In this document: positions 10,690 through 19,453 of the stretch, one piece after another
Layout: each line of letters opens with the position of its first letter
Position numbering within the stretch: the stretch's first letter is position 1
Source of the DNA: Stentor roeselii
Taxonomy: Eukaryota > Ciliophora > Heterotrichea > Heterotrichida > Stentoridae
Reading direction: 5' to 3'
DNA length: 49,908 nt
NCBI GenBank assembly: GCA_006503475.1
Contig: RSEH01000316.1
Location: 1 to 49,908 of the forward strand
Notes under the pieces: model-generated
What the model was told of the DNA's origin: nothing
Database searches by the model: none
The model's input: the letters and a program-made list of their open reading frames with translations, nothing else
Translations under genes and position numbers: made by a program

Positions 10690-12594
10690 ATGAGTTTACG
10701 TGATGTGTCTGAGTTCATCAAACTCATACCTGATACTTGCTCTGTGATGCAAATTGCTTGCACTGATCGTAATACTTTTGTTCTTTCTACATCAGGAAAA
10801 ATTTACTCTTGGGGCGAACTTACGTTCGCATTAGGACGAAAGCCGAAAGAAGAAAAAGATCTGGTACGGCCTATGCTGTTGTATTCTATTGAAAAAGAAA
10901 ATATTGCCAATATCGCGTGTGGAACAAATCACGTCTTGGCTTTGTCAAGTGATAGGAAAGTCTTCAGCTGGGGAGATAACACCTTCGGGCAACTTGGACA
11001 TGGAGACACTTTGAATAGAATTGAACCGGCTCAGGTCTTGGATGTCTCTGATGTCGTCAGAATCTCGGCTGGACCTGAATTTTCTGTCGCGATTACTGAA
11101 AAACAGGATAAAAGCGTACTTACATTCATGTGGGGAAATAATAACCAAATCAAATTGAGAAAAGTCAATGATGATGAACAGGCCAGGTCTGTCGCTCCTG
11201 TAAAAGTGCTTCAGCCTGCCTGGGGAAGTCAAAATCCTCAAATCACAATAAAGTCAAATAAAAGAGGAAAAAATTATGCATTTAAAAGCATCGTCGGAAA
11301 TGATGTCGAAATGGGAAACCTTACAAAAGGCGACGTTGAGATCATCCAGACTGAAAATTCTCATCTTTTAAGAAAATTCGAAATTCTTACCCAGAGGTCG
11401 AAAGAACTTGAAAAAAGTGTCTACAACTGCGACTTGTCTGCTGATGCTGGAGGAATCACTGAAGACCCGGTTCTTCAAAACATTATTCAAATTTTAAATA
11501 AAACCAACCTAGACCGTGAAAAAAAAGAAAAAATCATAAAAGAAAAGGAACAATATCTTCAAGTTATTGAAAAAAATATCTCAAAAATTGAAGTGGACCT
11601 CAAGTCTTTACAAGTTCGAGAAGAGGCTTCAAGAGAATTAATTGATAAACTTGAAGATGATATCAAGTACTTCGAATATGAACATGATAAACAATCACTG
11701 GACGATAGAAAACTTTTGACGATTCAAAAAGCTAATGTCACTGAAGCTACTGAGGAGTTCAGTAAAATCTGTGATGAAAAAACACGGAAACAGAAAAAAA
11801 TCTTAGTTGAAAATGATAAAGCTTCTTTTATTAAGGAAGAAATTCAGAAGTTAAAAGAAAATAATCAGGAATCTGAAAGACGGGCAAAAATTTTCACCCA
11901 GATCAAGGGGATTAGAAAGGAGCAGCTTATTTACAACTTCTTTGAACATAGCCAAAAAGCAGTGAATAAAGAAATTGATAACATGGAAAGTATTTATGAT
12001 ATTGTTAAGGATAGTGAAATTGAAGCGATTAGTAAAAATTTACAGAAGAATAATTTGAATGAATATATTGAGCACTCTTTAATGGGACTTGAACATCTTC
12101 TTTCTGAGATCGAAATGATGAAAAAACCTGAAAAACCTAAAAAAATCAAAGGAAAAGTCTTGCAAGACCTTTCATTAGAAGATGAAAAGGAAGAAAAAGC
12201 TCCTGTAAACCAAACTACCCAAGAAGATGTTTCAAATTATTCAAGTGAAGAGGAAAAAGAATATATTCCCATTGAACAGGAAAGTAGTGAAAGTCTTGAA
12301 GATAAACTTGTGACTGAGGAAGATAAGCCGAAGGAAGTAAGGATCAACTTCGTTTATAAAAAACTTAACATTATTTGGACTGCTCTTGAAAAGTTTATCT
12401 TTTTGACTCAAGAAAAAGATACTCTCATTTACGGACTGTTACAGGAGACGGTTAACTCTGTTTGTCGTTCTGAACTCTTGGAAGATGAAGACGAAACTGA
12501 AGAAATAGGAGATAAACGAGAACTGATGAAGAAGATTCTTAGTAAATCAAAACTCACCAAAACTATGCAAGTGATAGAAAATAAAAGGAAGTAA
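10690..12594 (+). CDS. RCC1-repeat protein with long coiled coil
   Basis: 634 residues. Residues about 20-140 carry RCC1-type beta-propeller repeats: IYSWGELTFALG, VACGTNHVLALS-like ACGTNHVLALSSDRKVFSWGDNTFGQLGHGD, and ISAGPEFSVAI. That is only two to three blades instead of seven. Residues about 210-470 are strongly predicted coiled coil (K/E-rich heptads). The rest is acidic with a conserved-looking helical segment near LNIIWTALEKFIFL. Such RCC1-coil hybrids are common in ciliates; partner and role are unknown. The ATG is 10 bp after the previous stop, and the first RCC1 blade needs this start. It converges on the 12607-13671 gene with 12 bp between stops. Confidence 0.75.
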   Translation: MSLRDVSEFIKLIPDTCSVMQIACTDRNTFVLSTSGKIYSWGELTFALGRKPKEEKDLVRPMLLYSIEKENIANIACGTNHVLALSSDRKVFSWGDNTFGQLGHGDTLNRIEPAQVLDVSDVVRISAGPEFSVAITEKQDKSVLTFMWGNNNQIKLRKVNDDEQARSVAPVKVLQPAWGSQNPQITIKSNKRGKNYAFKSIVGNDVEMGNLTKGDVEIIQTENSHLLRKFEILTQRSKELEKSVYNCDLSADAGGITEDPVLQNIIQILNKTNLDREKKEKIIKEKEQYLQVIEKNISKIEVDLKSLQVREEASRELIDKLEDDIKYFEYEHDKQSLDDRKLLTIQKANVTEATEEFSKICDEKTRKQKKILVENDKASFIKEEIQKLKENNQESERRAKIFTQIKGIRKEQLIYNFFEHSQKAVNKEIDNMESIYDIVKDSEIEAISKNLQKNNLNEYIEHSLMGLEHLLSEIEMMKKPEKPKKIKGKVLQDLSLEDEKEEKAPVNQTTQEDVSNYSSEEEKEYIPIEQESSESLEDKLVTEEDKPKEVRINFVYKKLNIIWTALEKFIFLTQEKDTLIYGLLQETVNSVCRSELLEDEDETEEIGDKRELMKKILSKSKLTKTMQVIENKRK

Positions 12595-12606
12595 AGTAAT
12601 TTACAG

Positions 12607-13671
12607 CTAACTTGATATCATTAGTAATTCTTCTACTGCTATTGATTGACATCTTAAGAGGGTTAATAGATCTTCTTTCTCTGGATTGAATAAATCACTT
12701 GGATGGTCGGTGAACTCTTGGAAACTGCTTTTGTTGACTGAACTTATTGAATTGAAGTCCATAAAGACTTTAGAAAAATCTTCTAATAGCTTAGAAAATT
12801 TTTCATATCTTTTTTGTACTTCATTTTTTATACTTAACAACACTCTTTGGGCTTTGCGAATGTTGTTTTTCTCTACTTTCTTGATAATGTATAGACTTTT
12901 TTGATCAGCTGCATGCATTTCTTGAAGAACCTCTAGGTATTTATTGCCAATTTGATATCCCCCATCGAGTTTGCTAGGAAAATCATTGCCGAATTGGCAA
13001 AATTTTATATTTTCCTTTTTTTTAAGCTCCTCTATTTTGTCAAGGGCTATTTTTAAGTCAATATTCAAATTCCTAATTTCTTCATCTTTCAAATTTTCCC
13101 TCAAGTATATATCCCTAACTTTCTCCTCCGATTCTTTAAACATTTTTTCAGCTTCATTTTTCCCAACTTTCAATTTTTCAACTTCCTTATTCAAACCCTC
13201 AACTTTCTCCAGTAAAATTTTGATTTTTTCTTGATTTTCATTTTCAGCAAGATTTTTTTCCAAAACAATTTTCTGCAGTATTTTTTTTTCATTTTCAAGT
13301 TTTTCCAAAGAATTACGATTTTGATTTGAAAGTTCAATTGAATGAGTTTCAGCCATAGAGTCACTAGACTTAGGTCTACACCTTGAAAGTGTTGAAAGTT
13401 TGCCATCAGTATCATCTTTAGTCTCACATCGTGATTCAATGAGTTTTCTTCTCATATCATCAAGTTCTTCAAATTTATGTTTTAAATTCGCAACTTTAGC
13501 TTGAATGATACTTGCAATGGGGATCGGGTTGACCGTCGGTCCTTGTTTAAGAGTCAAGCTGAGGTCTTTAGTTTCAGGTTTCGCTTTAGTTCTAGAAATA
13601 AATTGAGTTGAAAGCTTTTTTCGATTCGAAGAAGAAGTTCTGAGTGTTTCAGGGGTTTTTCGATGTTGCAT
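12607..13671 (-). CDS. Coiled-coil protein, unrecognised
   Basis: 354 residues, basic and Ser/Thr-rich at the N-terminus (about 1-55, RTSSSNRKKLSTQFISRT). A long heptad-rich coil follows from about 115 to 215 (EKLENEKKILQKIVLEKN and so on). A C-terminal helical region with NDFPSKLDGGYQIGNKYLEVLQEMHAADQKSL may be a small conserved domain. No family is recognised; a cytoskeletal or basal-body role would be a guess. The start ATG is preceded by AT-rich AGTTAAATTTA. Only 12 bp separate its stop from the stop of the RCC1 gene. Confidence 0.7.
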   Translation of the reverse strand: MQHRKTPETLRTSSSNRKKLSTQFISRTKAKPETKDLSLTLKQGPTVNPIPIASIIQAKVANLKHKFEELDDMRRKLIESRCETKDDTDGKLSTLSRCRPKSSDSMAETHSIELSNQNRNSLEKLENEKKILQKIVLEKNLAENENQEKIKILLEKVEGLNKEVEKLKVGKNEAEKMFKESEEKVRDIYLRENLKDEEIRNLNIDLKIALDKIEELKKKENIKFCQFGNDFPSKLDGGYQIGNKYLEVLQEMHAADQKSLYIIKKVEKNNIRKAQRVLLSIKNEVQKRYEKFSKLLEDFSKVFMDFNSISSVNKSSFQEFTDHPSDLFNPEKEDLLTLLRCQSIAVEELLMISS

Positions 13672-13801
13672 TAAATTTAACTATGAAAGGTTTTTAAGAA
13701 GATGATTTTCTGGATTTGGAAAAATTTTCATTGAGATTTGGAAGTTCAGAGGTTTGGCCTTATGATAGCTTATTATTTGAATATTGCATTATTTGAATAG
13801 T

Positions 13802-14320
13802 TTACATTACCTGACGTCTTCTCTTACAGCTCAGCATTAGTTGCTTCCCTATCGAGGTCCAGATTGAAAGGTGGTGTCTTGAAGGATCAGCGAATTTCAT
13901 TTTACGTACTTTAGATTGAAAATCTCGATATTTGTGCTTGTTTGGATCGTTTTCTCTCGCGAAGTTCAGATCTTTTAAAGCTCGATCATATTCTCCGTTT
14001 GAAAAAAATGCTTTTGATCGGAAATAATAAGCTTTTGAGTTGCTTTCGTCGATTTCAAGAACGTTGGTGCAGAACATTATCACTTTGTTGAGGTCTTCAT
14101 TTAGATGCAGGTAACAACTTGAAAGTTTTAGAAACGTCGGAATCTGCAAGTCTTTAACTAATTTAAATTCAGTTTCTTTATCGAGACCTTCACTTTTAAA
14201 GACGTGGTTGATCATTATGATTAGCTTTGAGAATTCTTTTATTGCTTCTTTGGTTTCGCCTTTTGACTTGAATTGTTGTCCTTTTAGTTTGAGTTCGAAT
14301 AGCTTATCAAAAATGCTCAT
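13802..14320 (-). CDS. Small TPR-repeat protein
   Basis: 172 residues. I take the ATG at 14320; an in-frame TTG just upstream is not a credible eukaryotic start. The protein has three helix-turn-helix units of TPR type. The clearest is around residues 70-140: LKLSSCYLHLNEDLNKVIMFCTNVLEIDESNSKAYYFRSKAFFSNGEYDRALKDLNFARENDPN. The layout resembles TPR co-chaperone or immunophilin tails, but no partner domain is present. The C-terminus is basic (SCKRRRQVM). A protein-protein adaptor role is inferred. The upstream spacer holds CTTATAAAAC just before the start. Confidence 0.75.
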   Translation of the reverse strand: MSIFDKLFELKLKGQQFKSKGETKEAIKEFSKLIIMINHVFKSEGLDKETEFKLVKDLQIPTFLKLSSCYLHLNEDLNKVIMFCTNVLEIDESNSKAYYFRSKAFFSNGEYDRALKDLNFARENDPNKHKYRDFQSKVRKMKFADPSRHHLSIWTSIGKQLMLSCKRRRQVM

Positions 14321-14476
14321 CAAGTTTTATAAGAGAATTATTTATAAGTACTAGATAATCAGTGATTATTTACCTTGTATGAGGTTTTAATTAAGGTCGT
14401 AAGGGCTCTGGTAATTATTTTCTAAGAGTTATTATATAAATATTACAATAAACCTTTAACCTTCCTCTAGTTTCAA

Positions 14477-17400
14477 TTAATTAAGAGCTTTTAAAAGACT
14501 GAACAAGCCAAGATAAGCCAACCCTGAAAACTCTCCGCCCTTAACCTCACCCAACCCTTCCTGATCCTCAATAACTTCCACAAATTCCTCAACAATTCCA
14601 AATGCCTGCATTTTCCCAACAACCCCTAACCTGATCCCAGCAATAATCATCCAAAACCTAGAAATACTTCTAATCTTTGCATCACTTCCATCGAAATCCT
14701 TTACAAACAACTGAGATCCAAGCACTTCAGAACATTTTTTCCACATCTTCAGAACGACTTGAGAGTCAAACAAACTTGGCGCAACATTAAAAGCCAGGAG
14801 TTGATTAATTGAACAACGATATTCAAGTTCCTCATCGTAACACCCAAGAGTGTCTTTAAAGATTCCAGTTTCTCTCACAAGTTCAGGTCTCACGAACCTC
14901 GAACTTCCATCGTTCGGGATAAAGTAAAGATCTCTAAAAGACCCTCTAATGAGCTCTGCCCAGTCTTTTAAAAATATTTCACCTGACTTTCCCTTGTTTG
15001 AATAACTAAAATGATTTGAAAAATCTGGAAAATCTGAGAAAAAAAGAAGGGACTTGTAAAGCATTGAAGATAACTCGATTAATGCTCCTGTTCGTGAAGG
15101 ACTTTTGCACCAACTCTCACCTGCCTCGGTAAGGACAAGACCGGATTCAACGTCGAATGACGAGTTGAGCATTGAAGTCAGTAGAAAAAGGGAAAAATCT
15201 TGAATGGTCTCTGTTTCTAGATTTTTTTTTAAAATTTCCTTGTGAGAACTGTCTTTTTCTATGTAAAGCGAAAGTTGGTATAAAAAGTGAATTGAAGTTG
15301 ATGGCTTTGGATTTTGTTTCAACTGAAAAGCGAGAGATATTAAAAGTTCTTTTGAATGATCTGCTAGATCTAGTAGCAATAAAAGTTCGGATGACCAGAA
15401 ATGCTCGAATCTTAGAGATGATGAATTTGAAGGATCACATAAAAACTTAGGGTCTTCTGTCCATACCTGAAGAAACCACATTTTTAGTGAATCTGGGATA
15501 AAAGAGCATTTTAACATATGCTCACTCAGGTAATTTCTTGAAGATTTTTCTAGTTTTTTTAAAACTTTTATCACGAGGGTAGCGACCAGGTCACGATGAA
15601 GTGACTTGATAATGATAAAAATATCATTTAGGTAAAAATAAAGAACTTTTGATTTTAAACTTTCCAGTCTTTTCAAGAAGTAGTCAATATACCAATCCCC
15701 TTCACTCAAATTTCGAACAACTGGATGATCTACACTTTTTTCATTATTTTTCAATCTAAGCAGAACTCCCTTTATTCCACGGAATTTTATCTGTTTTCCT
15801 CCAGGAAACTCATAAATTCCACTTTCTTCCCTCCTACTTCCCCAAAAAATCAAATAAAAATCATGAAAACTCAGCTGGTCAAACAAAAACTCATGAAAAC
15901 CATCTAAAAGTTTATAAATCTTCAAAATTTCTTCTTCAAAAACAGGTCGAGTTTTAACAACAAGAACATCTCCAACCAAAAACTCTTGAACCTCAAGAAA
16001 ATCTCCAAGATCTCCACGATGAACTTTTCCAAAATCACTAAAATTTAACCCTTTCAATATAAAAGGGACTCCATTGACAAATTCTTGATTTTTTTGATAT
16101 TTTCCTGTGATTTGAATGCGACAAAACAATTCGATTTTATCAATAAAGCTGGGAAGATGAAAACTGAGTCTAACAGGTCCTGCTTGGCAGAAGCCCATGC
16201 GAGTGAAGACCCAGAACTGAGAATGATTTTCAGGATTTTCTTTTTTTATTGTAAGGATATTGTCAGATAATTCTATTATTTCACTTTTCGAGTATCCAAA
16301 GTCTTTCCAGATTTCACGAAGCAAGTTCATCCGATGTCTTAAGTGATGAAGAGTTGGGGATGAATATGGAAGACTTGGAAGGTTTTTTTCTACTAATAGG
16401 ATGTTGTTTGTGTAACCGTCCCATGTCGTGTAGTGCTTTTGACTTGTGTCGCAAAACCATTCATGTTTGTTACTGCAAAACTTGAAACCGTATTTCATTC
16501 CTTTCTGGCTTATGGGAAATTCTAATGCGCATATCCAAAGTTTTTGGTTTGATGGAGATGGATGGGTTGAAGGCTCGAGTTTTAATGGTACTTTCCAACC
16601 ATCCCAGTCACCGAATATGTCGACTGAAGAGAACTTTGACTGTTGGTCAATCAACTCAACAAATACCTGAATACCATTCTCAACTCCCATAAGTTTATGA
16701 CCCGGAACTCTAAAAAATTCCTCAGAATACTTCAAATACGATCTTCGTTCATCAACAACACTAAGCTGCAAAGGAATAATTTCATCATATCCCCTAGTAG
16801 AAGCAACTGACGCCATCGCACCAGCAACAGCGACTAAATTACTAGAAACATCAAAACTTCCTCTCAACTGACTAACAGTTGGATTATCATGAGTAAAATC
16901 ATAAAAAACAAAAGGAATTCTACTAAACCTGACCCAATCCTCATCTTCCAGTCCTTCAAAAGATTTCCATTTTTCAACCCCATAAAAATCATCTCCAAAG
17001 TCCTCCATCAAATTCTTCTTCAAAGAAGAAACTGATCCACAAGCGAGACTTTCTCTTAAAATCAAATTAAGTCCAATGAAACTCGCATAAAGACTGTCCA
17101 TCTGAGGCGAGTCAGTGAAAAGTTCAGCGAAAACCAGAAGGTTCGGGTTGACCTTCCTGGCGATTTCCACTAAATGTCTTGAAACCCACAGAGGAGTACC
17201 GTGGCAGTTGTCAAGACGAAAGCCTGAAAAGGTCTGAGCCATTGAAATTACGTGATTTTCGATGATAGGAAACCAGGATGAACATGAAGACTGACTTTTG
17301 CCGTAGTTTAACTTGACACAATCATTCCAGGTTATTACAGATCGATATAAATAGTTCCATTTTAAGGAAATGTCAGGGTAAAAACGCTTTGGAGAGTAGA

Positions 17401-18721
17401 TAAAACCGTTTAAAAGTACTGCCTCGCCTGAAGGAAGTTCTGTGAAATATGCACGGACTAGAGGTTTTTCTTTTGTTACTTCGAATACTCGAAGTTCTAA
17501 CTTGTGGTAACGGATTTCAGCTTCGATGTTTAGAAATATTTTCAGTGATTTTCTTGAAAACTTTAAAGTTAAATAGTTGTTCAGCTCCATGATTTCCTTG
17601 CTAGCTTCTCGAATCACCACATCTCGAGAAATCCCTGAAAATAAAGCATTTTTCCAAAGTGCTGGAAAGTCGATTTCAGCCTGAAACCTTCCGACCCCTA
17701 ACCCTTTGAGTCCTTTTTTAATTAAAAACCCTTTGATGCCTATTTCTTTAAAGTTTTCAATCAATTCCAAATCCTTCAAATCAAAATTCCTAACTTCTTG
17801 ATCAACAAGTCCTTGAAGCATTTTCTCAGTATCAACACAAAAAAACTCAAAAAGTCTTAAATCCTGGACCCTTTTCCTTAAAACTTCCATCGTGTACTGC
17901 AAATGCTCTTCATTTTCAATGCGATTTGCAAATTTAAATTTAGTCCTCGACTCTTCCATGTCTTTAGATAGTTTTTTCAAAGCGTAGTCAAGTTCAAAAG
18001 CAACTTTTAAATGAGGAGAGTTGTTTAAAGTATAAGCCGCGTCACTAGACAAGGAAAATATCGGGTTTGTTGAAGAGCAGTGGCTTAGGACTAGGTCAAC
18101 AACGATCCCTGCTCCCATTTCTTGGATTTTAAAGACCTGGTCTTTTAATTTTTGTGATTTTTCTGCTGGGGTCAGGTCATTTTGAGTGAAAAAACAATCG
18201 TTTAGCTCTGAATAGTCCCCAATGCAGTATAAACTCCCTAATTTTCCAAGGTGTTGCACTGATGTTATATGAAAAAAGTTAAAGCCGATTGATATTTGAC
18301 GGGATAAGACTTTAGGCCAATCTTCTAAAGGCCCCAAGCATCTTGATAGGTTTGTTTGCATCCGGATATCGCTTACTTCGATTCTTGTTGAATTGAAGGA
18401 AAAACTTGGCTGGACTAGAATTCTTAGTTTTTCTTTTGATTTTGTGGAAAGAACACTGGTTTTTAGTTTTAGGTCTATTGGACCTGGATGATTTACTTGG
18501 AACTCGGAGAACAGGGTTCCCCAGAGATCTTGAGAAATTTTTAGAAGGGTTTTATTTGCTTTTAAGATTATCGAGTCTTGATTATCGTCTTTAAGTAGAT
18601 CTGGATCAAATCCTAGAAGTTTTACATGAATTGTATCCATCACTTGTGCAAAGTACCCAAAGCCAGGAGGAGGTTGATTCCCATCAGGTTTATTTTCAAT
18701 CACAATGACAACTTTCTTCAT
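14477..18721 (-). CDS. AGL: Glycogen debranching enzyme (AGL-like) with inserted carbohydrate-binding module and degenerate glucosidase half
   Basis: 1414 residues (human AGL is about 1530). The 4-alpha-glucanotransferase half is well kept: LGPLEDWPK and QHLGKLGSLYCIGDYSELN, GIVVDLVLSHCS, GFRLDNCHGTP (Asp504), NLLVFAELFTDSPQMD (Glu533), VFYDFTHDNPT (Asp612) and ASTRGYDEIIPLQLSVVDERR. At about 690-780 sits a module like AMPK/CBM48 or CBM20 (VDIFGDWDGW, MKYGFKF, CDTSQKHYTTWDG). The C-terminal alpha-1,6-glucosidase half is shortened: the usual TWMD...PR-G-VEI motif reads ESWCKSPSRTGALIEL (about 1200-1216), losing the catalytic Asp, and the terminal ETQAWS reads EFSGLAYL. The frame is open throughout, so this is not a simple pseudogene. 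It probably acts in cytosolic glycogen turnover. The start could instead be Met28 (18640). Confidence 0.88.
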   Translation of the reverse strand: MKKVVIVIENKPDGNQPPPGFGYFAQVMDTIHVKLLGFDPDLLKDDNQDSIILKANKTLLKISQDLWGTLFSEFQVNHPGPIDLKLKTSVLSTKSKEKLRILVQPSFSFNSTRIEVSDIRMQTNLSRCLGPLEDWPKVLSRQISIGFNFFHITSVQHLGKLGSLYCIGDYSELNDCFFTQNDLTPAEKSQKLKDQVFKIQEMGAGIVVDLVLSHCSSTNPIFSLSSDAAYTLNNSPHLKVAFELDYALKKLSKDMEESRTKFKFANRIENEEHLQYTMEVLRKRVQDLRLFEFFCVDTEKMLQGLVDQEVRNFDLKDLELIENFKEIGIKGFLIKKGLKGLGVGRFQAEIDFPALWKNALFSGISRDVVIREASKEIMELNNYLTLKFSRKSLKIFLNIEAEIRYHKLELRVFEVTKEKPLVRAYFTELPSGEAVLLNGFIYSPKRFYPDISLKWNYLYRSVITWNDCVKLNYGKSQSSCSSWFPIIENHVISMAQTFSGFRLDNCHGTPLWVSRHLVEIARKVNPNLLVFAELFTDSPQMDSLYASFIGLNLILRESLACGSVSSLKKNLMEDFGDDFYGVEKWKSFEGLEDEDWVRFSRIPFVFYDFTHDNPTVSQLRGSFDVSSNLVAVAGAMASVASTRGYDEIIPLQLSVVDERRSYLKYSEEFFRVPGHKLMGVENGIQVFVELIDQQSKFSSVDIFGDWDGWKVPLKLEPSTHPSPSNQKLWICALEFPISQKGMKYGFKFCSNKHEWFCDTSQKHYTTWDGYTNNILLVEKNLPSLPYSSPTLHHLRHRMNLLREIWKDFGYSKSEIIELSDNILTIKKENPENHSQFWVFTRMGFCQAGPVRLSFHLPSFIDKIELFCRIQITGKYQKNQEFVNGVPFILKGLNFSDFGKVHRGDLGDFLEVQEFLVGDVLVVKTRPVFEEEILKIYKLLDGFHEFLFDQLSFHDFYLIFWGSRREESGIYEFPGGKQIKFRGIKGVLLRLKNNEKSVDHPVVRNLSEGDWYIDYFLKRLESLKSKVLYFYLNDIFIIIKSLHRDLVATLVIKVLKKLEKSSRNYLSEHMLKCSFIPDSLKMWFLQVWTEDPKFLCDPSNSSSLRFEHFWSSELLLLLDLADHSKELLISLAFQLKQNPKPSTSIHFLYQLSLYIEKDSSHKEILKKNLETETIQDFSLFLLTSMLNSSFDVESGLVLTEAGESWCKSPSRTGALIELSSMLYKSLLFFSDFPDFSNHFSYSNKGKSGEIFLKDWAELIRGSFRDLYFIPNDGSSRFVRPELVRETGIFKDTLGCYDEELEYRCSINQLLAFNVAPSLFDSQVVLKMWKKCSEVLGSQLFVKDFDGSDAKIRSISRFWMIIAGIRLGVVGKMQAFGIVEEFVEVIEDQEGLGEVKGGEFSGLAYLGLFSLLKALN

Positions 18722-18730
18722 ATATATCTA
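18722..18730. promoter_or_regulatory. 9-bp spacer between divergent start codons
   Basis: The sequence CAT-ATATATCTA-ATG joins the start codon of the debranching enzyme (minus) to that of the 226-residue gene (plus). If both starts are right, the shared promoter must be this AT-rich 9-mer plus coding sequence. If the debranching enzyme starts at Met28 the spacer grows to 90 bp. Confidence 0.5.
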
Positions 18731-19411
18731 ATGCTAGGTAAATACCCAGACCTAAGCTCAATCAAAAGACACCCAGCTCACAAAGACCTGACAGTAAAAA
18801 CCCGTTATTCAAAGAAGTTATTTTCAAGGATCCAGAAAACAAATGGCCCAGCATATCGACAAATTTTTTCAAACTCAGTCATCAACGCCCCATCAAAGCT
18901 AAACACTTTTAATTCAAAGCGAACAAGTCCACTTCCACCGTTATCAGCAAGTCTTGACAGTCCAGCTGACTTGATATTTTTTAATGTTTCATCTGAAGAG
19001 CCTCATCCAAAGAAAATGATGCAAAAATTGCAGAATTGTTCGAATTACGAACAATTTCAAAACACTTATATGAGAAGGTTTATCAAAGAACTGCCACAAA
19101 TTGACAAAAAAAGGAAAAACTTGAGTCTTGATGAGAGAAACTCAAGAGAATATCCTCTTGATTTCAGTCAAAAAGCTAAAGAAAGAGGAATTTACCAAAA
19201 GGTGAAGGGAAAAATGAAACTTGTTGAAATGAAAGAAAAGAAAAAAAATGTAAAGGAAAGTGATTCACAGACAAATGATACTGAATATGAATTTCACCTT
19301 ATTGTTGAAGATGATGGGAATGAAAATGAACTTGCTTTGATGCAGGTTAAAATGGTTGAAGAGATTGAAAATAGAATCTTAAAGAGTCAAATGAATAAGG
19401 TAGCTCTGTAA
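18731..19411 (+). CDS. Basic/charged protein, unrecognised
   Basis: 226 residues from the ATG at 18731. An upstream in-frame ATG at 18626 lies inside the opposite-strand debranching enzyme and is not used here. The protein is Ser/Pro/Lys-rich at the N-terminus (SKRTSPLPPLSASLDSP). A middle helical stretch follows (QNTYMRRFIKELPQIDKKRKNLSLDERN), and the tail is lysine-rich then acidic, with a possible coil. No family is recognised. It converges on the 19454-22204 gene with 42 bp between stops. Confidence 0.65.
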   Translation: MLGKYPDLSSIKRHPAHKDLTVKTRYSKKLFSRIQKTNGPAYRQIFSNSVINAPSKLNTFNSKRTSPLPPLSASLDSPADLIFFNVSSEEPHPKKMMQKLQNCSNYEQFQNTYMRRFIKELPQIDKKRKNLSLDERNSREYPLDFSQKAKERGIYQKVKGKMKLVEMKEKKKNVKESDSQTNDTEYEFHLIVEDDGNENELALMQVKMVEEIENRILKSQMNKVAL

Positions 19412-19453
19412 TAAAGCTTAAGATAAGAGCTGAAACCTTAAATACAATAATTA

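Noticed and set aside
14477-14520. Debranching enzyme as a truncated pseudogene
   Set aside because: The frame is open for 1414 codons, codon use is even, and the end aligns with the family's own C-terminus; degeneracy is confined to motif residues.
18626-18730. Upstream ATG that would add 35 residues to the gene at 18731
   Set aside because: The extension runs antisense through the well-supported debranching enzyme and reads like shadow sequence.
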